A stretch of 64,000 nt of DNA, taken from NCBI RefSeq assembly GCF_022682495.2, contig NC_071397.1, positions 24,691,427-24,755,426 of the forward strand, in the 5' to 3' direction. The first letter of the stretch is position 1. Each line of letters starts with the position of its first letter. The position numbers were made by a program, and so were the translations under genes. This stretch comes from Desmodus rotundus (lineage: Eukaryota > Chordata > Mammalia > Chiroptera > Phyllostomidae). The notes under the pieces are model-generated. The model worked only from the letters and a program-made list of their open reading frames with translations, was not told where the DNA came from and searched no databases. Below are positions 1 through 11,450 of this stretch, one piece after another.

Positions 1-575
1 ATAATGTTTACTAGAGTTATATCCTCTTATTGGGTTGCTCCTTTTATCATTATGTAGTGTCCTTCTTTGTCTCTTACTATAGTTTTGTTTTAAAGTCTAT
101 TTTGTTTGATAGCAGTATTGCTTTGTTATCCCAGTTCTTTTTCATTTGCATTTGCATTAAATATCTTTTTCCATCCATTTACTTTTAGTCTGTGTGTATC
201 TTTTGTTCTGAGGTGGGTGTGTTGTAAACTGCATACATATGGGTCGTACTTTCTTATCCTTTCAGCTACACTGTGTCTTTTGATTGGCACATTTAAGCCA
301 TTTACATTGCAAGTGACTACTGATAGGTATGTACTTATTGCCATTTTATTCTTTTAACTCTGCTCCTGTTTTTTTTCTTTGTTTGTTTGTTTGCTTGTTT
401 CCTTTGCCTTCTCCTTCTCCTCCTTCTTCAAGCAGGGCCTTAACATTTCATGTAAGACTAGTTTGTTGGTAATTAACACCTTTAGCTTTTTCTTTTCTGG
501 GAAGCTCTTTATATCTCCTTCAATTTTAAAAGTCTTGCTGAGTAAAGTAGTATGGTTGTAGGTTTGGGTCTAGTT
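1..575 (-). mobile_element. LINE-1 fragment, antisense: ORF1 end, inter-ORF region and start of ORF2
   Basis: Read on the minus strand, 344-126 gives the L1 ORF2 N terminus: a start region, then VTCNVNGLNVPIKRHSVAER and a KDTHRLKVNGWKKIF segment. These match the first part of the endonuclease domain of mammalian L1. Positions 345-575 correspond to the inter-ORF spacer and the 3' end of ORF1 (antisense of the 'DIKSFPEKKK'-type tail). The reading frame is broken soon after position 126, so this is a relic. The rest of ORF2 would lie to the left of the window, so the copy is cut by the window edge. Confidence 0.85.
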
Positions 576-3050
576 TTGAAGCAGATTAAATTTTTGAAAT
601 ATATTTTGCTTGGGATACTGTAAAATTGCATTAACTAATCACTCATTAAAGGCAAGAGAAAAGGGGGTTTTAGTAGCGTATTAAACTCAGTTAAGGATTT
701 CAGAGGTCTTTTTAGCTTGGGAAATGCAATTAACAGGCACATGTGACAACTCATTGAGTTAAAGGCATGGGTCTGCTATGTTCTCAGTTTTGACTGAATT
801 GGTCAGACTGGTACATACATCTTTTCACTACACCAAAAAGTGTCATACAACTGGAATTGTGTCATAGTAAGCCAAAAAGTGGATATTATGATACATAAAT
901 TGTTATTTCTCATTTTTTATGCCTTATTCTATATATTGCATTACTCATTGGGAGCAAGGACTAGCTTAGTTTCACTAGAAGTATTTAACATGTGTCTATT
1001 TGACAGATTAGAAAATAAAGGGGAAAACTATCTTGAAAGGATAAAAGCATCAGCAATCTTTCCGTATAAGCATTGGATTTACTTTCTTCACTGTACTTCA
1101 ATTTGCTCTGAAGCAGGTGAAGCCCAGAGGGTACCTGGATGCGGGTGCTCCATCCCTGCCACATCAAAACAGGGCTCTAGGATCTCTTGCTGTAGCTCCT
1201 CAAGCCACAGCATTTGTTTCTCAGGTCTTCATACCCATAGGCTACCCCTATCTCCTCTGAAGCATGGAAGTCAGCACTTGTTTCTGCCACTTGCTGAACC
1301 CCACCCTGCCCCAAAACCCCATGCTCAGAACAATAGGGGCTGGCCACCTGTTGGAGATATGGGGAGGAATCACTCTTTATTTCAAGCTTTCTACAATATT
1401 GAGAACAGGACACGAGGCAGTTTCTCAATAACTGGTCCTCTCGTACATATAATCCTAGCTAACTATTTCATTGAGAGAAAACCTCACTGCTAAAAAGTTT
1501 GTCTCACTTTTTATTCTAGTATCTAGATACATCACTTTTTGTATAATTTCATATGGAAAACTGCCTCACAAAAAATTAGTCTGAGCTACAAAATGGTGAT
1601 AAATAGGAGGGGTAAAAATTGGACAGCTTCTATTGATTAAAAATGTGATTATTTTACAATGGATAATGTTATTTATTACCTATAACCTAGAAATAATAAT
1701 TTTTTGCTCTGTTTCCCTATGCTTTAGTTTTAGTATTGTACATTGAGCAGCTGTATCATCAGTCTAACCACAGAGTGAGAAACATTCAATAAAATCTCAT
1801 TAATTCAAGATAATCAGAGGAAAGAACAACCTGAAATACACACACAATGTTTTGAAGGAAATGACATTTCCTTTCTTTGAATAAAAGCAATACTTTAATG
1901 AGACAACATAGCATTACTAGAGTTCATGGCGCATAGCACTCAGAGATAAAGTATAAATGTAATTAGCATGTCAATTATATGTAAAATGTTTGAAAAATAC
2001 TTGTCACTTAAGTTATGTTATTTCTTTCTTGAAATCCTTTGTCAATTCTTTCTTTAGTCTCACACCCATATATGAAAAAGCACAAGTGCTAAACGAATAG
2101 TTTTACACTTCCTCTTGCTCATTTCCAATGCATTCCCCAGAATAAGTACATGCTTAAATTTTAAAACCTTATCTTTTCCTTTACCCTTAAAAGAAAGTTC
2201 TTCATGCATTTTTAAATTAAGATTTTAATAATTGAGGGAAAAATGAAAGGCTTACCATATGACTCCAGCCTGTATTTTCCACATGGAATGCAAAATGGTA
2301 TCATAAGAAGATATGTTTTTCCTTATTCCTCTTTCTCTCCTAGTCCTTCTGTCATCCGATAGTAATTTATTAAGAGCCATGACCTGAGGTGGATGTATCA
2401 GCTTCAAGCTTCAGGGTCCCTCACTTGCACTGATCCCATCTAAGATCCTGAGAAGAATGCTAGCAATGTGTTCACATACCTTATAATTTTGTTAAGTGTT
2501 CGAAAGTAAGACAGTATAACTTCAAGTTGAACTACACCATTCACTTTTTCCGTTCTGAAATCTTTGCCATTATATTTCTCCTTGGGTTGCATTAATTTTG
2601 GAGTGGCCAGGGGCATTTTGGGGACTGAGTTAAAGGTGAATGAGTTGAGAATACATTTAGTTTGGGTTTTATGAGATACTTGTGAGATTCACATAAATAT
2701 AAATCATTTACATTTATAAGAATCACTTGTATGTAAAATTAGCTTATTTTCAGCTGTCTTGGTGTAGGAATGGATTTCAGGAATCGTCCTGCCTTCCAGT
2801 GTGCTGACCCACTTGGCATCTTCACAGTGAGTTACAAGTCCCATGGTCATGTAAACTATGAATGTATCACAAGAACTGTGTAAATCTGTTTAAGATTAAT
2901 CAACACACTAGACAACTTAAAATGCATGAATTTTATCAAATATCAAAAAACATAGACATTTTCCCAAAGTTGCTATTATCTAAGTTTGTATTGTCTCAAG
3001 GTAGAAGGTGAAGCAAAGGATTGTGTGAACGTAGTTTCTTTGGGGGACTT
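576..3050. other. Single-copy DNA, no gene recognised
   Basis: I see no repeat I can name, no exon-like structure and no RNA gene here. It contains a chance-like open frame (840-1493, plus strand; first in-frame ATG at 888), described under findings. The part from about 1100 to 1480 is more GC-rich than its surroundings and could be an unrecognised old LTR or repeat. Confidence 0.5.
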
Positions 3051-3055
3051 TCTGT

Positions 3056-4436
3056 CAAGATGGAGGCATAGGTAAACATGGCTTGCCTCCTTGTACAAAC
3101 ACATCAAAATTACAACTAAATTATAGAACAACCATCACTCAGAGCCATCAGAAATTGAGTGGATTGGAAGTCTGACAACTACAGAATTAAAGAAACCACA
3201 TCCATCCAGACTGGTGGAAGGGTGGAGACATGGAATGGGCTGGTACCTTATTCATGTGTGTTGGATAAAAACTCAGGAGGGATATCTTGGGAGCTAGGAA
3301 TCCCAGCCCCACACTAGAACCCCCAGCCCAGGGTTCCAGTGCTAAGAAGATAAGGTCCCATAACTTCTGGCTGCAAAAACCGGTGGGAATTGTGTCAGTG
3401 GAAGAATCTTCGGGAGTCCCAAGCAGTTTCTCTTAAAGAACCCAAACATAGACTTACTCAGACTCACTCCCTCTGAGCTCCAGCACTGTGGTAGTAGCTT
3501 GAAAGGCACTGGTGACATACAGGAAGGACCTGAAGTGTCTGTCATCGAGGTGAGAGCTGGGGACAGCTTTCTCCCACACAGAAAGGTGGGGAGAGGCCAT
3601 CGTTCCTTTTCAGAACCCTCTTTCCACAGAGCCACAGAAATGGTGCCAGATGGATGCCAAATCTGAGACTCCATTAACCTTGCTAACACTAGAACTGTCT
3701 GCCCTACCCTTGAGATTCCCTGAGATTCCGCCCTATCCAACTTACTTACAGGCTTCCAAAGCTATTAACAGAGACTTTTCCATATGAATGGCTGCTTGTC
3801 TTGGCTCATGCTTTACAATTTCCTCAATCCTCTCAAACAAGCAATAGCTGGCCTCAGTGAGCCCAGCTCCCATACCTCTTGCTAAGTGGCCCCAGGGAAG
3901 GCACTAGCAGCACACAGCCTAGATTCACAGCTTAGATTTACCTGGGAATCTCCAAGTCCAGCACAAGTAGCAGCCATCTCAGATTGTTTTATAGCCCAGG
4001 CAGGGTGGCCCTGGGAAAAACACAGGTGGGGGCTGAACTTGGCCTGCACCACCAAGAAACTGCAGAGTCTACACACCCAGTGGTGAATTAGAGATCACAC
4101 TGAAGCACCACTACCCTGCTCCTGCACAGCTGATCCTCCACAGAGGGCAGATGTTGGTTGTCAGTGGCCATAGCCAGTCCTTGTAGCTGACTGGCCTGGG
4201 TAAATTCCTCTTATTGACCTACCAACAGCAATCAAACCTCAACTACAAGAGGAGGGTATACTCAACTCACATAGAGGGTGCACCTCAAGCACCTGACTTG
4301 AGTGATAAGGGAGGCTGCCCCTGGACCCTACAGAACACCTACTACATTAGGCCACACTACCAAGACAAGGAGTCATAGCAGCTCTATCTAATATACAGAA
4401 ACAAACACAGAGAGGCTGTCAAAAGGAGCAAAAAAC
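3056..4436 (+). promoter_or_regulatory. LINE 5' UTR / internal promoter region (degenerate)
   Basis: This is the leader of the HAL1-like element upstream of ORF1. L1-family 5' UTRs carry an internal RNA polymerase II promoter, so this stretch would once have driven the element. It begins with the conserved 'AAGATGGAGGCATAGGTAAA' block. A 132-codon open frame runs antisense through it (3740-3342, minus). Nothing in the sequence shows present activity. Confidence 0.5.
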
Positions 4437-5244
4437 ATGGCCCAAATGAAAAAACAGATAAAAATTCCAGAAAAAAACTAAACGAAATGGAGATGAGCAA
4501 TCTATCAGATGTAGAGTTCAAAACACTGATACCCTGGCTAGTGTAGCTCAGTGGATTGAGCATGGGCTTGTGAACCAAACGGTCACCAGTTCGATATTCA
4601 ATCAGGGCATATGCCTGTTGAAAAAAACAAACAAACAAAAAACATTGATTATAAGGATGCTCAAGGAACTTAGTGAGGATCTCAACAGCATAAAAAAGAT
4701 CCAATTAGAAACAAAGTATTCACTAATTGAAATAAAGAACAGTTTACAGGGAAACAACAGTACAGTGGATGGAGCCAAGAATGAAATCAATGATTTGGAA
4801 CATAAGGAAGCAAAAAACAACCAATCACAACAACTAAAAGAACAATGAATCCAAAAAAATTAGGATAGGGTAAGGAGTCTCTATGACAACTTCAAGTGTT
4901 CCAACATTCACATTATATGAGTTCCAGAAAGAGAAGAGATAGAGCAAGAAATGGGAAATCTATTGGAAAAAATAATGAAAGAAGACTTTCCTAATTTGGT
5001 GAAGGAAATAGACATACAAGTCCAGGAAGCACAGAGTGTCCCAAACAAGATGGATACAAAAAGGAGCACACCAAGACATATCATAATTAAAATGCCAAAG
5101 GTTAAAGATAAAGAGAGAATCTTAAAAGAAGCAAGAGAAAAGTTGATAGTTACCTACAGGGGAGCCCCCATAAGACTGTCAGCTGGTTTCTCAAAAGAAA
5201 GTTTGCAGGCTAGAAGGGATTGGCAAGAAATATTCAAAATGTGA
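4437..5244 (+). pseudogene. Broken L1/HAL1 ORF1 (RNA-binding chaperone protein)
   Basis: ORF1p is the RNA-binding, trimeric nucleic-acid chaperone that packages LINE RNA. An ATG at 4437 opens MAQMKKQIKIPEKN and hits a stop at codon 15. A frameshift around the following A-run restores the NLSD-VEFKTL segment. The Ves SINE then splits the coiled coil, which resumes at about 4648 with IIRMLKELSEDLNSIKKIQ and runs to a stop at about 4846. The C-terminal RRM/CTD region follows in frame at 4951-5244, with PRHIIIKMPKVKDKERILKE, then YRGAPIRLSAGFS and QARRDWQEIFK. At least one stop, one frameshift and one insertion make it non-functional. Confidence 0.85.
4531..4638 (+). mobile_element. Ves-type tRNA-derived SINE inserted in ORF1
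   Basis: The head CCCTGGCTAGTGTAGCTCAG carries the A-box-like part of a tRNA promoter, and GGTCACCAGTTCGATATTCA is the B-box region. A short (CAAA)n tail follows. The flanks AAAACACTGAT (4520-4530) and AAAACATTGAT (4639-4649) are an 11-bp target-site duplication with one difference. The SINE is short, because the pyrimidine-rich body seen in the other copies is missing. It is younger than the LINE it interrupts. Confidence 0.85.
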
Positions 5245-5589
5245 AAAGCAGGGGCCTATAGCCAAGATTGCTCTACCCAGCAAAGCTATCATTTAGAATC
5301 ATGGGGCAGTTAAAGGGCTTCTCAGACAAGAAAAACTAAAGGAGTTCATCATCACCAAACCATCATTATTATATGAAATGTTAAAGGGACTTATTTAAGA
5401 AAAAGCAGAACATCACAACTATGAACAATAAAATGGCAAAAAATACAAATCTATCAACAATTGAATCTAATAAACAAACTAAGCAAACAAGAAGAACAGA
5501 GACAGAATCATGGAAACGGAAAATGTTTTGATGGTTGCCAGATGGGAGGAGGTATGGGGGAATGGGTGAAGAAGTGAGGGGATTAAGAA

Positions 5590-5830
5590 CAAACAAGTGA
5601 GCAACATAGAACAAGAGACATGGAAATGAAGAACAAACTGACAGTAAAAAGATGGGGGAGGAGAAAAACGGGGGAAAGAATGGGAAGGGTCATCAAGAGG
5701 CATGTATAAAGGACCCATGGACAAAGGCAACAATAAGGGGAGGATTGAATGTGGGAGGTGGGGGTGGTTAGGGCAGAGGAAGAGTAATGGGCAGAAAATG
5801 AAGACAACTGTAATTGAACAACAATAAAAA
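5590..5830 (+). mobile_element. 5'-truncated L1 3' end nested in the HAL1-like tail
   Basis: Starting at CAAACAAGTGAGCAACATAG and ending at AACAACAATAAAA, this stretch parallels the 3' UTR of the L1 at 18925-19150, including the 'AGGACCCATGGACAAAG' and GGGTGGTTAGGG-type blocks. It interrupts the HAL1-like 3' UTR. AAGAA occurs on both sides (5585-5589 and 5831-5835), consistent with a short target duplication. Confidence 0.75.
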
Positions 5831-6055
5831 AAGAAGTACAAATAGGTAGTTGCAGAATAGCCATGGGGATATAAAGTAGAGTATAGGAAATGGAGTAGCC
5901 AAAGAACTTATATGCATGACCCATGGGCATGAACAATATTGTGGGGATTGCCTGATGGCATGGGGGGTGCTGGGTGGAGGAGACAAAGGTGGAAAATTGG
6001 GGCCACTATAATAGCATAATAAATAAAATATAATTAAAAAATAAAATAAACCAAA

Positions 6056-6454
6056 AATAATTTATTTGAGACATCATCCACATCCCCAGGTCTGAAACAG
6101 TAGGGGAGAAAAGCCCGTATATTATTGTGGATTCTGCTGTGGACATTATAGGCACAACTATAGCAGAACTTTGAGAACTTTGAGATGTGTAAAATCATCA
6201 GTCTGAAGGATGAAAGACTGGGGCATTTATTTATCTAGGATTTCTGCCCCCTAAGGGGTGTTAAGTCCCCTTCAACTCCAACTGAGCTCCTTGTGAGCTG
6301 AGCAGGCACCAAGGGAGACATCCCTAAAGCAGAAAAGCAGGGAGATGCACCCATGGGTGAACACAGTGACTATACGCAGTTGTTCACCAAAATTGAGACT
6401 GAAATCAGAGGTGGGTGTAACAGATGTGATAGGGGAGAAAAAGGGCATCTGTAA
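6056..6454. other. Single-copy DNA, nothing recognised
   Basis: This stretch follows the A-rich tail of the HAL1-like element. I see no coding, RNA or repeat signal in it. Confidence 0.5.
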
Positions 6455-6560
6455 CAGGTACTATTATTCTCCGTTTTTCTGATAAGGAAATTGAAGTTCA
6501 GTGAGGCTAGTCCAGTTTCCTAAGATTGCACAGCACATAGGTGATAGAAAAAAGAGTTCA
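6455..6560 (-). repeat. MIR SINE fragment
   Basis: On the minus strand this shows the MIR core order: a tRNA-like 'cannot be followed further' end, 'TAGGTGATAG' (from 'CCACCTATGTGC'), the 'CCTCACTGAACTTCAATTTC' block, 'TTATCAGAAAAACGG' and 'AATAATAGTACC'. It is an old, diverged mammalian SINE copy. Confidence 0.75.
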
Positions 6561-9214
6561 ATGTGCAGTAAGAGCACAAGTAAGAAGTCTGATTCCAAAG
6601 ATCATTTCATTTTCCATCAGATCCCATGGCTCTTTGGGAAGAGAGGACATGTAGGTCACTAAGTCATACACATTTGGCACTGTTCAGTAAAAGAGAATTG
6701 CTGGGAAGCTAACATAATAGTTAAATGCTGGGCTATTCTTTTTCCAGGGCCTGCTGTGGGGAGGCGAATTGTTACTCACTCTTAGCTTATAGAAAACTAT
6801 GTAGCTTTGTGAAGAAGTCATTGATCTATATGGACCCATTAGAGATCTTGGATTGGAAGGTATAATACAATATTAAAAACTCTGTTGTTAAACTCAGCCG
6901 AGGAGTGTCATTACCCATGTCGTCTCACATAGTTCAAAGGCAGGAGGAAAAGTACTCCTCTAGTATAGATGACTTACAATACAGTTTTATATATTTGGCT
7001 CCAGCTAAAGGTAAAATGGAGCACAATGAACATTTACCATTTACCTCCATGCCTGGCCCTATAGTAGTGACTTTACGTATGTTTTGTCATTTAAATAGTC
7101 AAATGAGGCTCTTACATGATTCAGTCAGTCTGAGAGCAGTCCATGGCCTAGTGTCATCCAAAAGGCTGCTGGTTATGTCAGACGACACTAAGATTTACCA
7201 GGATTTTTTCTGTCTCTTCTCTACTTCCAGAACAAGAGAGACTATACTTTCAAAGTCATGTGAATGATTCGGGCAATGAAACATGAGCTGAAATGATAGA
7301 CACCACTTCTAAACCGATGCATTTAATTGCTGATGCTCAGTTCGCCATCCCTCTTTTCCCATGACCTGCGGATTGTGGAAGCATGTGTTTAGGCAAAGGA
7401 GCCACAGGGCAAATTGATCTGGAAGCCTGAGCCACCCTATTGAGTACAGCGTCCTTAGAGCAATGGTGACCTTTGCATGTGTGAGAAAGAAACTTTTATT
7501 TTGTTAGGCCAATGAGACTATTGGAATTGCTTGATATACTAGAATACCATGGTCTAAACTGACTGAGTAGCAAGATAAAGTCTGGATGCAAGCCACTGTG
7601 ACTTGAGAGGACATACATGTTTGTTCAAGTGCAAAATATTATCTCCTGCTTCTAGGTTATTTTATTTAAAAAAAAGTTTATCATATATTTGTTTATACAA
7701 GTATTTCATGAACTATATAAACATTTCATGAAATGTACTCCAAAGAAATAAAAATCATCTAATAGCCCCAACACAATTAAATTTCTGTGCATAAACTACT
7801 AGACTCATTTTCTATATTTGCATACGTATATATATTTTTATACTGTTTATACTGTTAAGTAATACTACAGTAAAATTACTGCTTTTTCCATTAAATATCA
7901 TTGCTAAGTTTTGCCCAGTATCGTTAGATGTTGTTTGTAAACTTATTTTCTAAGGCAATTCTGTTGATAGAAGGGTACAAATAATTCCAAGCCTTTGTCT
8001 CACTAGCTAGCTTTGTTCCCCCTATTATCTAATGCATATTCTCTGTGAATTTTTATAGCAAAAAGATAATAAATGTTCTATCTATTAACCTGATCCAGGA
8101 GCCTAGCCCCATCTGAAAACAAATTTTGTCCCTAAATTCTATCTCATACATCAGTAGTTCAGTTGCTCACAGTTTTATAAAAAAAAGAAACAATCAGATA
8201 TTCAGTTAAAATAATAACTGAATGGTTGACTGAGCTGAGCAATTGCTTGTCTTACTGACAGTCCTATAAAAATATGATCTCATATTCCTTACCCTGAAAT
8301 TTATCTTAAATATATATCTTTGTTCTAGGCTTTTATTTTTCTTGCATATCTCAGATCTCTGAAAAATGTTATAGCACTAAAACTCATGTTCTAATGATCA
8401 GTGTAGATGAAAAATGATTAGAAGTCAAAATGCCTAGAACTCTGAACTTTCCCACCACAGAACTGACGTGTCAGAAAAAAAAGTTACTATAAATTTTAAA
8501 TAGCAAAAAAAGATTACACCGATTACACCTTTCTTCCATTTGATGAACAAACTAATCTGAGAAAAACAAATACTGTTCTTTAAGACGTTAAACAGATTGT
8601 GCCGTCCTAGCCTAGATGTTGGTATTCACAAAAGGCAGAACACGTATTTAATGATTATTTCACCAGTCATACCCCAGACGTATCAATATAGTATGGCTTT
8701 TTCTTTTGTTTTGCTTTTCTCTCATTTATCTGTCTCTGATACAGATGTCATTTTTCAGCTTTTCTAGGAGCACTGCTCAGGTACTTTTGCAGAAAATATA
8801 AACGATGAAATCATCTGAGGCTTAGCCAGGTGTTCACCAGCACCCCACCAACAAAAAAAATGACTTCTATTCTACACTTCAAGAAAATGTGCATGAATTT
8901 GTAGGCTTGTGAAAGGAGCCCTGGTAGAAACTCCGCAGGCAAAAATTCTTTACATACATAACAACACATCAGTAGGCGGCTAGATCCCAAGTCCTCCTCA
9001 CATACCCAGCTAAGTAAAGCCACGGTGAGAAAAAGGCTGACTGCCAGTGTCTAATCCTGTCGCACTTTTTCATGGGGAGCCCGTGATGGTCAAGTGTTTC
9101 AGGGAACTGAGGTATTCCCTACAGGTGGGCCCTACGATTTGGCTAGGATACGGGGCACCTGCAGAAATTTAGCAGCGTTCTGGGGTAATAAGGACAGCAG
9201 CAAAACAACAGCAG
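6561..9214. other. Single-copy AT-rich DNA, no gene recognised
   Basis: There are no recognised repeats or genes. A plus-strand open frame of 120 codons (6905-7267) has no family resemblance that I can see. The 7650-8560 part is especially AT-rich. Confidence 0.5.
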
Positions 9215-9430
9215 CAGTTACCACTTGTTTAGTGATTACCACGTGATAGTCACTCTTAGCCGAAACTTTAGAGGTTATTAAGCCTACCAAGTGTATGAAA
9301 TAGGCATGTCCAGATTATAAATGAGGAGACTAAAATGCTTAGGTAACCTATACAATGTCACACGATTAAGATGTGAAGGAGACAATATTTAAAGATAGAC
9401 AATATCCAAGCCTGTGCTCTTAGCCATTTT
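9215..9430 (-). repeat. MIR SINE copy
   Basis: On the minus strand the order is the MIR one: a block around ACATTGTATAGGTTACCTAA, then TTTAGTCTCCTCATTTATAA and the distal 'TTAATAACCTCTAAAG...' segment. It is diverged, as expected for an ancient copy. Confidence 0.65.
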
Positions 9431-9484
9431 GTTATATTGTCTTATTTTTTACATTGTCTTCTCCTATGTCTGAGTTAACCTCAC

Positions 9485-9655
9485 AGATCACCTTGCCACT
9501 TATTAGTTGTGTGACATTGGACATTCCCTCAATTTCTCCTCTGAATAATTAATGCCCTGTCTTCATCGGGGGTTGATGCGGATATCAGAACAAGTTAATA
9601 AATGTCAAAGTGTTCTGTCAACTTGAAATGCCATATAAATGTGAACTACTTTATA
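9485..9655 (+). repeat. MIR SINE copy, opposite orientation to its neighbour
   Basis: The plus strand reads CCACTTATTAGTTGTGTGAC, then CATTGGACATTCCCTCAATT and TCTGAATAATTAATGCCCTG, ending in an 'AAATGTGAACTA' tail. This is the MIR core and L2-like 3' region. It lies 55 bp from a MIR in inverse orientation. Confidence 0.7.
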
Positions 9656-9744
9656 GTCAATACCATTGGTCATAGTAATTGTTTTCATAATTGGAACCAT
9701 CCTGCAGTCTCTCTCATGTGAGTGATGAGACTAAGGCCTGGGGT

Positions 9745-9915
9745 TCAAAGTGCGGTCCACAGACCTGTGGTTTCAGCATCTCCTGGAGTTTTATTTTGTT
9801 TTGTTCTGTTTTAGAAATGTGGAATCTTAGGCATCACCCCACACCTATTGAATTAGAATCTGCAATTTTACAAAATGTCCAGATTCTTAGATATATTAAG
9901 TTTGCTTAGCACTGG
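9745..9915 (-). repeat. MER5A-like non-autonomous hAT (Charlie) element
   Basis: The conserved blocks are 'CAAAGTGCGGTCCACAGACC', 'CAGCATCTCCTGGAG', 'AGAAATGTGGAATCTTAGGC', 'CCCACACCTATTGAATTAGA' and 'ATCTGCAATTTTACAAAATG'. They correspond in order to the antisense of MER5A-type elements. The family name comes from memory of the consensus. A short TTTTGTTTTG-type expansion interrupts the middle. Confidence 0.75.
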
Positions 9916-11450
9916 TCAGACCTGAAAACACAGGCTAGATTAAGGGTATTCACCTGTTTAGAGGTTTTAGAGATTTTGGGTTCTAATGTAGGTAGCCGAC
10001 TGGAATGCTTATAAACTGTTGAATCAACTCCAGGATCATCCAGATCACTGGGATGTGCCTCCGTGAATGGATTGCAACACAAGACCCAAGCATTGCAATC
10101 CTTTCCAGGCAGTTTCTAAGTAGCCCAAATCGTACCAAGAGTCACAAGTATGGGCTTGCTTGACAAGCTCCTTTACAAAATTTGCAGCCCTGGCATGTTA
10201 ATAAATTGTAGCCACAAACGTATGTTTTATTCATAAGATTTCCAAGTGATAAGCCTCTTCTTTATGATTTTTGCTGGTTTACTTGTATGTCTTATTTTGT
10301 TTACAGTATTAGTTTTTTTTTTTTTTTACTAGAAAAGAAGTGGTATCCTGCACACTTCAGAGGCATCTGGCAGATGTTGGCAGCTGATACGGGCTGCAGA
10401 CATCAGGCTTTCAAAATCCAAACGGGGCCGTAAGAAAAAGCAGACAATTGATCTGACATCTTTGGACAGATATAAGAAACACCATAGGATGTTTTCAAAA
10501 TTCTAACAAAGGAATGAAGAGAGTAATAATTTTCTTTATAAGGTAATAGAGGAAGTTAAAAGAAATATGCATAGGAAAAAAGAAAGCAGTAAATTTTGAC
10601 AACGGACTGGTTGAAGTTTGATTATGGAAAAGAAATAATGGGAAAAAATAAAAGAAAGTGGTGGCAATAATTAATTTTAAAATTATTTCCTTAAAGCAAT
10701 TTTAGCTGAAAAACTAGCTACAAAACTCTAAAGACAAATTGAATAAAAAGACAGGGTTTTTAACTAAAATATAATACAAAACGTGAATGCAACAATACAG
10801 GAAGCTAATGAATAAGCTTAAATGCCATGTTGTTGAAATAGTACTGGCCCCGATAATAGATTACTCAGGAGAAGAAAAAACAGTGTGAAGCAAAATAGTC
10901 TAAAATGTGTACTGTCTAATTAGAATGTAAGGGGAGGCAATGTCTAGGGTTGTTAAAGAATCTCAACAAATCACACAACTTTAGACTCGTACGGACTAGA
11001 ACTCGAGTTTTCTAACATATTCAAATGTTCTTTCCAGCAATGTAGTAAAGTGTATTTGGTAGGAAAACATTTATCAGATAAATAAAATCACAGAGAAGTT
11101 ATGATCTTAATGATAAATAAAAGCCCCTAAATTGTTTTAACTAGAATAGTCTGAGACCTACAGAAGCTTGCAGGTTAATGCAGGGTTAATATTCAGTGAA
11201 GACACCAGCCAGGCACAATGGAAAGGCTTTAGTGTCTGGATAGAAACGGAATCAGATTTATGGGTTAACGATTTTGAGAGAGTCCAAGATATATTTAAAA
11301 TGATGGTAGGAAGGAAAAGGCTTAACATTTTATATACTATCATATTACATACACTTGAACAGGTAGGATTTATAGTCATTGAAAATGTCTTATGTGAATA
11401 CGAATCCAAAGACTAATTTGGGGAAGAGCATTAGATTACTGATTCCAGCT
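9916..11450. other. Mostly single-copy DNA
   Basis: No gene is established. The stretch contains a 15-T run (10313-10327) followed by an AG and a 58-codon open segment (10333-10506), listed separately. No repeat families were recognised. Confidence 0.5.
10333..10506 (+). other. Exon-like open segment after a polypyrimidine tract (speculative)
   Basis: A 15-T run (10313-10327) ends in ACTAG, the form of a splice acceptor. From 10333 one frame is open for 57 codons and ends at TAA (10504-10506). The product is basic, with an SKSKRGRKKKQTIDLTSLD stretch resembling a nuclear localisation signal. There is no in-frame start codon upstream, because the preceding codon is TAG. I recognise no family, and A-rich DNA gives Lys/Arg-rich frames by chance. 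Read the other way, the T-run could be the poly(A) tail of an unrecognised minus-strand retrocopy. Confidence 0.15.

Larger units (their letters stand above)
3056..6055 (+). mobile_element. HAL1-like (half-L1) LINE: 5' UTR and ORF1, with no ORF2 body
   Basis: The element opens with a typical L1 5' UTR start (CAAGATGGAGGCATAGG near 3058). A roughly 1.4-kb GC-richer leader follows, then ORF1 relics (4437-5244). The spacer leads into an ORF2-like start (ATG at 5433) that changes within about a dozen codons into a 3' UTR ending in an A-rich tail near 6020-6055. Endonuclease and reverse transcriptase are absent. This matches the known HAL1 class of ORF1-only L1 derivatives. An alternative is a one-off L1 copy that lost ORF2. 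Two later insertions interrupt it (4531-4638 and 5590-5830). Confidence 0.75.

Noticed and set aside
840..1493. CpG island or promoter near the GC-richer part
   Set aside because: CpG is sparse; no island-like segment was seen anywhere in the window.
5479..5986. Overlapping minus-strand open frames rich in Pro, Ser, Leu and Phe
   Set aside because: Antisense of the purine-rich LINE 3' UTR; similar shadows occur at the other L1 3' ends (16.8, 22.2, 37.8 kb).
6905..7267. 120-codon open frame
   Set aside because: No domain, no splice context and no family resemblance; length possible by chance.
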